Below are positions 5,901 through 7,711 of a stretch of DNA of 7,711 bases, in pieces (position 1 is the first letter of the stretch; each line of letters begins with the position of its first letter). The notes under the pieces are model-generated. The model was not told the origin of the DNA. It worked only from the letters and a program-made list of their open reading frames with translations, and did no database searches. The DNA is taken from NCBI GenBank assembly GCA_937967805.1, contig CALBTC010000289.1, positions 1-7,711 on the forward strand, given 5' to 3'. Origin of the DNA: an uncultured Anaerolineaceae bacterium (GTDB taxonomy: Bacteria; Chloroflexota; Anaerolineae; Promineifilales; Promineifilaceae). Both the position numbers and the translations under genes were made by a program.

Positions 5901-6559
5901 CGGTGCGTGGCGGCGTTTGGCGCGGGCTGCTGGCGCTGGATGCCGCCCTTGAAGACCCTCTGACGGCCAAACGGCTGTTTGCCGACACGCCGAACCCGCA
6001 CATCACTCATCTGATGGCTGCCGACCTGTGCGCCGATTACGCCTTGACGGGCCAATGGGACGAAGCGCACCGCTGCGCCCGGCAGGCGATTCAATATGAT
6101 CGGGCAGATGCCTGGTTGTTTTCCGGCTTTTCTGAATGGCTGCTGGTGGCGGCGCTGCTGCACGGCGACGACGCGGCGCTGGCGCGGCAAACGATGGAGG
6201 AATTCAGCGATCTGATCGGCGACAATCCTCGTTACCAAGTTCCTTACCGTCGTGGGATGGCCCTGCTGGCCGAACATGACGGCGATTTAAAGCAGGCCAT
6301 CACCCAATTGGAAACCGCCCTGACGTTTGCAGAACAGATTGGACTGCCGGGGGAGCGTTGGACATTGCTGGCTGATTTAGCAGTTTTGGTTGAGCAGTGG
6401 GGGAAGGAGGAAACGGCCGTTTCCCTACGCAGCCAATCCCGTGAAATCATTGACCAAATTGCCAAATCAATAGACGATGATGACCTGCGAGACCGGTTTG
6501 TGGCGAGGACGGGGAAAGTTCTCAAATTGGCTGGAATTAAAAAAGCCGATCAATCCTGA
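2906..6559 (+). CDS. BTAD/SARP-type regulator with AAA ATPase and TPR domains
   Basis: A 1217-aa transcription factor. Residues about 1-95 form an OmpR-type winged helix (opening LSLSFLGSPEVEHNGQAVSF; recognition region GRASLRTTLALLRKEL). Residues about 130-258 are the bacterial transcriptional activator domain (LIRGEFLEGF..., ending LGVEPSPETAALAERI). Residues about 279-470 are a STAND/AAA_16 ATPase with IIGRGKEHSQL, Walker A GEAGIGKS at 311-318, Walker B LVLFVDD at 425-431 and GVRSE at 462-466. From about 750 to 1200 helical TPR-like repeats follow (for example YGRLGRGYELLDAWDQAQ). There is no LuxR-type helix-turn-helix at the C-terminus. Relatives are ATP-dependent activators whose TPR part senses a ligand or protein; the ligand here is unknown. 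It is divergent from the five-gene operon and is its most likely regulator, an inference from arrangement. Two short repeats sit in its linkers (residues 121-128 and 259-270). It ends within a terminator hairpin. Confidence 0.93.
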   Translation: MTHLSLSFLGSPEVEHNGQAVSFPTRKTLALLIYLAVEGGMQPREKLAALFWPESRHKSGRASLRTTLALLRKELAHASQAEQQAHLNVTRDAIGFNSDADYTLDLEKVQAVVTQQTSRQSFDSAQDKPPISALFTAVSLIRGEFLEGFSLPDAPQFDDWVTFQQEQWHLRCRQLFDSLAEQQMERGETAAAIVTLNRWLALSPLAERAYRRLMRAHTITGNRPAALQLYEKCQSMLAAELGVEPSPETAALAERIRAADKVTRWQGDKVISPAAPNLVMPIIGRGKEHSQLVAAYHHAGNGRFQLAIIQGEAGIGKSSLAGQFLNWAAAQEATVLRGRAFESGGRLPYQPIVDLLRPLWRDGKPDDPNNELSPTWLAELSRLLPELHDIYPDLPPPTTDEATARTRLFEAVSRLGQALSRREPLVLFVDDIQWADAASLDLLQYVARRWHDAAVSIMLLFGVRSEALARAESDPSDATLQEWLASLGREAPLTRLKLTPLTAGDTQQLVKALVVSGEQQTDQLARWLYAETGGQPFFLAESVKALVDDGVLAWRQAEGEGLRLHMTDQGTELPSKFMPPGVRDVLLGRLARLSAEAFRLLAAGAVLGQAFGYRQLCRIAGLDADEGLTTLDVLLAANLLEETEEGERPYLFAHDKIRDVVYTEAGDARRRLFHERAYELLAESESPPAQIAHHARSAGLAEPAFRYAVAAGDAAMDLFAVRDAVTQYEQARSLLQEHPHLNRQIDPAQLHHLYGRLGRGYELLDAWDQAQAIEEEMLTLAEAIDSVPMRVTALNRLATVAIQSRMDVEKAADLLETAVALAEAHEDKAGLAEAEWNLAQTCFYRRNRPRAIRHGERALALAQSLEQPKLVARSHNILSYAKSGPASLPQLAQAKSHAAAAKEVYAALGNRAMEIDCLNMLGSIDIHSGGPAAAEPLLRRARDASVEIGNEWGQANTAFNLAQALLELGQYGEALARAGESVAIAQTGEPTPMVAGTLAVRGGVWRGLLALDAALEDPLTAKRLFADTPNPHITHLMAADLCADYALTGQWDEAHRCARQAIQYDRADAWLFSGFSEWLLVAALLHGDDAALARQTMEEFSDLIGDNPRYQVPYRRGMALLAEHDGDLKQAITQLETALTFAEQIGLPGERWTLLADLAVLVEQWGKEETAVSLRSQSREIIDQIAKSIDDDDLRDRFVARTGKVLKLAGIKKADQS
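3267..3289 (+). repeat. intragenic short repeat encoding FDSAQDK
   Basis: The 23 bases CCTTCGATTCTGC followed by TCAGGACAAG encode SFDSAQDK in the linker between the winged helix and the BTAD domain (residues about 121-128). This resembles a dispersed short repeat (pattern CCTTCGA...GCTCAGGAC) that I have seen encoding FDSAQDK/FDSAQDR in proteins of several environmental phyla. Only one copy is in this window, so identification rests on prior knowledge. It interrupts a region otherwise poorly conserved and keeps the frame. Confidence 0.45.
3682..3713 (+). repeat. TGACAAGG tandem repeat, four 8-bp units
   Basis: Four head-to-tail 8-bp units at 3682, 3690, 3698 and 3706; the third is TGGCAAGG, the others TGACAAGG. 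They encode DKVTRWQGDKV in the linker between the BTAD domain and the ATPase (residues about 259-270). As 8 is not a multiple of 3, loss or gain of a single unit would shift the reading frame and cut the regulator to its DNA-binding half. Confidence 0.85.
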
Positions 6560-6570
6560 TCGGCTTTTTT
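6539..6570. terminator. bidirectional intrinsic terminator overlapping the stop codon
   Basis: AAAAAAGCCGATCA pairs perfectly with TGATCGGCTTTTTT over a four-base loop (6553-6556): 14 pairs, including a GC-rich core and an A-tract/T-tract base. It terminates the regulator on the plus strand and, read from the other side, the convergent small-protein gene that ends at 6599. The regulator stop TGA (6557-6559) lies inside the right arm, so the last five or so codons form the left arm and loop. Confidence 0.92.
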
Positions 6571-6598
6571 ACGATAGGTACGTTCGGACCCCACTTTG

Positions 6599-6859
6599 CT
6601 AGTCGAATATATAGCAAACCGAGATGAAGCCGACACTAACACAGATTTTCCAAGTTCCTTGGGTGACTTCAACAGTCATGTCGTCATCGACTTGAACTCT
6701 CTGCTGTTCAAGAAAACTCTTGGCATCTCTGGTTGCCGCTTCCAATGCTTTTGGATCCGAATCGACCTTTTTTATAGCATCTTGGAACGCTGAGGATTTT
6801 ACAAAGTCCACAACGCGATCCAAGTCCTGGTTCGCTTGTTGAATCCTATCTTTTGTCAT
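6599..6859 (-). CDS. small protein with leader-like N-terminus and two-Cys tail
   Basis: An 86-aa protein, family not firmly recognised. Residues 1-50 are charged and helical (MTKDRIQQANQDLDRVVDFV, then AFQDAIKKVDSDPKALEAA and SFLEQQ). There follows VQVDDDMTVEV and a short hydrophobic tail TWKICVSVGFISVCYIFD with Cys73 and Cys82. A D-P-x-A-L helix, then FL, then a strand pair and a short Cys-bearing tail is the layout of nitrile-hydratase-like or Nif11-like leader peptides of RiPP precursors, but no cleavage motif or modification enzyme is visible. Start: ATG at 6859 has AAAGGA upstream at good spacing; ATG at 6886 with AGAGG, or GTG at 6892, are alternatives adding 9 or 11 residues. The gene and its flanks are richer in A and T than the neighbours, suggesting separate origin. 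It stands alone, convergent with the regulator. It could instead be an ordinary cytosolic hypothetical protein. Confidence 0.6.
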   Translation of the reverse strand: MTKDRIQQANQDLDRVVDFVKSSAFQDAIKKVDSDPKALEAATRDAKSFLEQQRVQVDDDMTVEVTQGTWKICVSVGFISVCYIFD

Positions 6860-7004
6860 TACTTCTTTTCCTTTGTAACCAAACATATGCACTACCTCTG
6901 GTTACATGAATACACTCTATTTTTAGAGAAATGGTTCACAAATTTGATGGATCAAAATCATAAGATGACGCACAAGTGATCAATGCCGATTTCATTGGCT
7001 ATTT

Positions 7005-7577
7005 TCATTCCTCAACGGCAAATTCATCCGGCGTTTCCACCGGCTCCAGCGATTGCAGATAGAGCCAGATTGCTGTTAATTCTTCATCACTCATCTGGCT
7101 GTAATGTTGCCAGGGCATGAACTCTAGAATCTGGCGGCCTGCCGGCGTCTCGCCGCTGCGAATCAGGCGGAAGAAATCCTCTTGGGTCCAGTTGGCCAGG
7201 TCCCCAGCCGGGGTCAAATTGGGGCCGATGGGTTCGCCTGGCCCAGCCTGCCCGCCCGCCAGCTCCGCGCCATGACAGTCGCGGCAGGTAGCAATGCTGA
7301 CGAGATATTCGCCGTAGGCTGGATTGGCCCCTTCTGGCGGCGCTTCAGGCAGCGGGGCGTCATGATCAACAAAATCGGCGGTGACGAGGTCGTCAAGCTG
7401 GCCCAGCCCAACCAGGATATGAACCAATGGCGTCAGCTCTGTCTCGGGTGGTACGTTGTCCACTGGCGGCACCGCTTTGAGGTAGGCGATCATCGCCCCT
7501 AGGTCGGTGGCGCTCATGTTTTGGAAATGTTGGGCGGGCATCACCAACAGCGGCTTTCCTTCCGGATCAACACCTAT
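7005..7577 (-). pseudogene. di-heme cytochrome c, C-terminal remnant
   Basis: The frame encodes the second half of a di-heme c-type cytochrome of the periplasmic electron-transfer or dehydrogenase-subunit kind. It keeps the end of heme domain 1 (GVDPEGKPLLVMPAQHFQNMS, with its distal Met-Pro, then LGAMIAYLKAVPPVDN) and all of heme domain 2: the heme-attachment motif CRDCH (bases 7272-7286), GPNLTP, and a distal Met in FMPWQHYSQMSDEEL, ending in an acidic tail. The CxxCH of domain 1, the signal peptide and any start are missing. Going upstream the cytochrome similarity fades at about 7577 and the frame meets a TAG at 7605-7607. The TTG at 7547 is formally possible as a start but lies within the domain, without an export signal. 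I therefore call it a truncated remnant; an assembly join is the alternative. No clear terminator follows. Confidence 0.72.
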
Positions 7578-7581
7578 CTCG

Positions 7582-7711
7582 TTTGCCTTCTTTGCGCACG
7601 AACGCTATCGGGAGGATTTTATCGATATCTTCGCCGGCCGTATTTATCAAAAAGATGCTTCGCCGGGTTTGCAGGCTGTGCGTAAGGTCAACGCAAAGAT
7701 GGCACGGTTAG
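7582..7711 (+). CDS. unrecognised partial coding frame, open at both ends
   Basis: From about 7582 to the right edge the plus strand encodes 43 residues with protein-like composition (AHERYREDFIDIFAGRIYQK, then DASPGLQAVRKVN and AKMARL). I do not recognise the family. The frame has no start codon of its own in this part; an ATG at 7516 is in frame but lies in antisense cytochrome sequence. So the N-terminus was probably lost at the same join that truncated the cytochrome. A minus-strand frame over the same bases is also open but less protein-like. A codon-use check over the continuation outside the window would settle the strand. Confidence 0.35.

Noticed and set aside
5537..6277. Minus-strand open frame of 246 codons inside the regulator
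   Set aside because: Antisense shadow of the TPR region, rich in Arg, Gln and His without domain pattern.
6915..6928. CTCTA-TTTT-TAGAG small hairpin upstream of the small gene
   Set aside because: Five mostly weak pairs in an AT-rich stretch; expected by chance and not clearly placed as a promoter or operator.
6981..6997. CAATG...CATTG inverted repeat downstream of the cytochrome remnant
   Set aside because: Only five pairs and no T-run, too weak to call a terminator.
1..7711. CRISPR array, tRNA or rRNA genes, transposase
   Set aside because: No spaced repeat series, no tRNA-like cloverleaf or rRNA-like stretch, and no recognisable transposase or terminal inverted repeats were seen on either strand.

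Overview
The window looks like a chromosomal piece of a fairly GC-rich environmental bacterium, most likely a member of the Chloroflexota (Anaerolineae/Ardenticatenia-like). This rests on three things: a giant BTAD-AAA-TPR regulator of the type common in that phylum; a very high density of the palindrome ACGGCCGT on both sides of the regulator; and intragenic short repeats (an FDSAQDK-encoding unit and a TGACAAGG tandem array) that I associate with such genomes. The assignment is an inference, since there is no rRNA or other taxonomic marker here.

Layout. Positions 1-230 (minus) hold the start of a GAF-domain sensor protein that runs off the left edge. Positions 341-2754 (minus) are a compact five-gene run, in transcription order: a TTG-initiated 113-aa protein, a SnoaL-like ester cyclase, a four-helix BphX-like membrane protein, a VOC (glyoxalase-fold) protein and an SRPBCC (Bet v 1-fold) protein. 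Gaps are 16-81 bases; the four downstream genes have good Shine-Dalgarno sites. The largest gap, between the ester cyclase and the membrane protein, contains a 14-pair hairpin. Positions 2755-2905 are a divergent control region with a perfect TATAAT, a GTTCACGTGAAC palindrome and an 11-bp tandem direct repeat sharing the half-site GTGAA/TTCAC. Positions 2906-6559 (plus) encode the 1217-aa regulator, ending inside a bidirectional terminator hairpin.

To the right, 6599-6859 (minus) is an AT-richer gene for an 86-aa protein with a leader-like N-terminus and a short two-cysteine tail, resembling a RiPP precursor in shape. Positions 7005 to about 7577 (minus) are the C-terminal remnant of a di-heme cytochrome c that has lost its first heme motif. 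It is cut at about 7575-7590, where an unrelated open frame on the plus strand begins without its own start and runs off the right edge. This is a rearrangement or an assembly join.

The likely working unit is the regulator plus the divergent operon: a SARP/BTAD-type ATPase sensor controlling small proteins of which three belong to folds known to bind or transform small hydrophobic or aromatic molecules (SnoaL, VOC, SRPBCC), along with a membrane protein. No polyketide synthase, oxygenase or transporter is present, so the substrate cannot be named.
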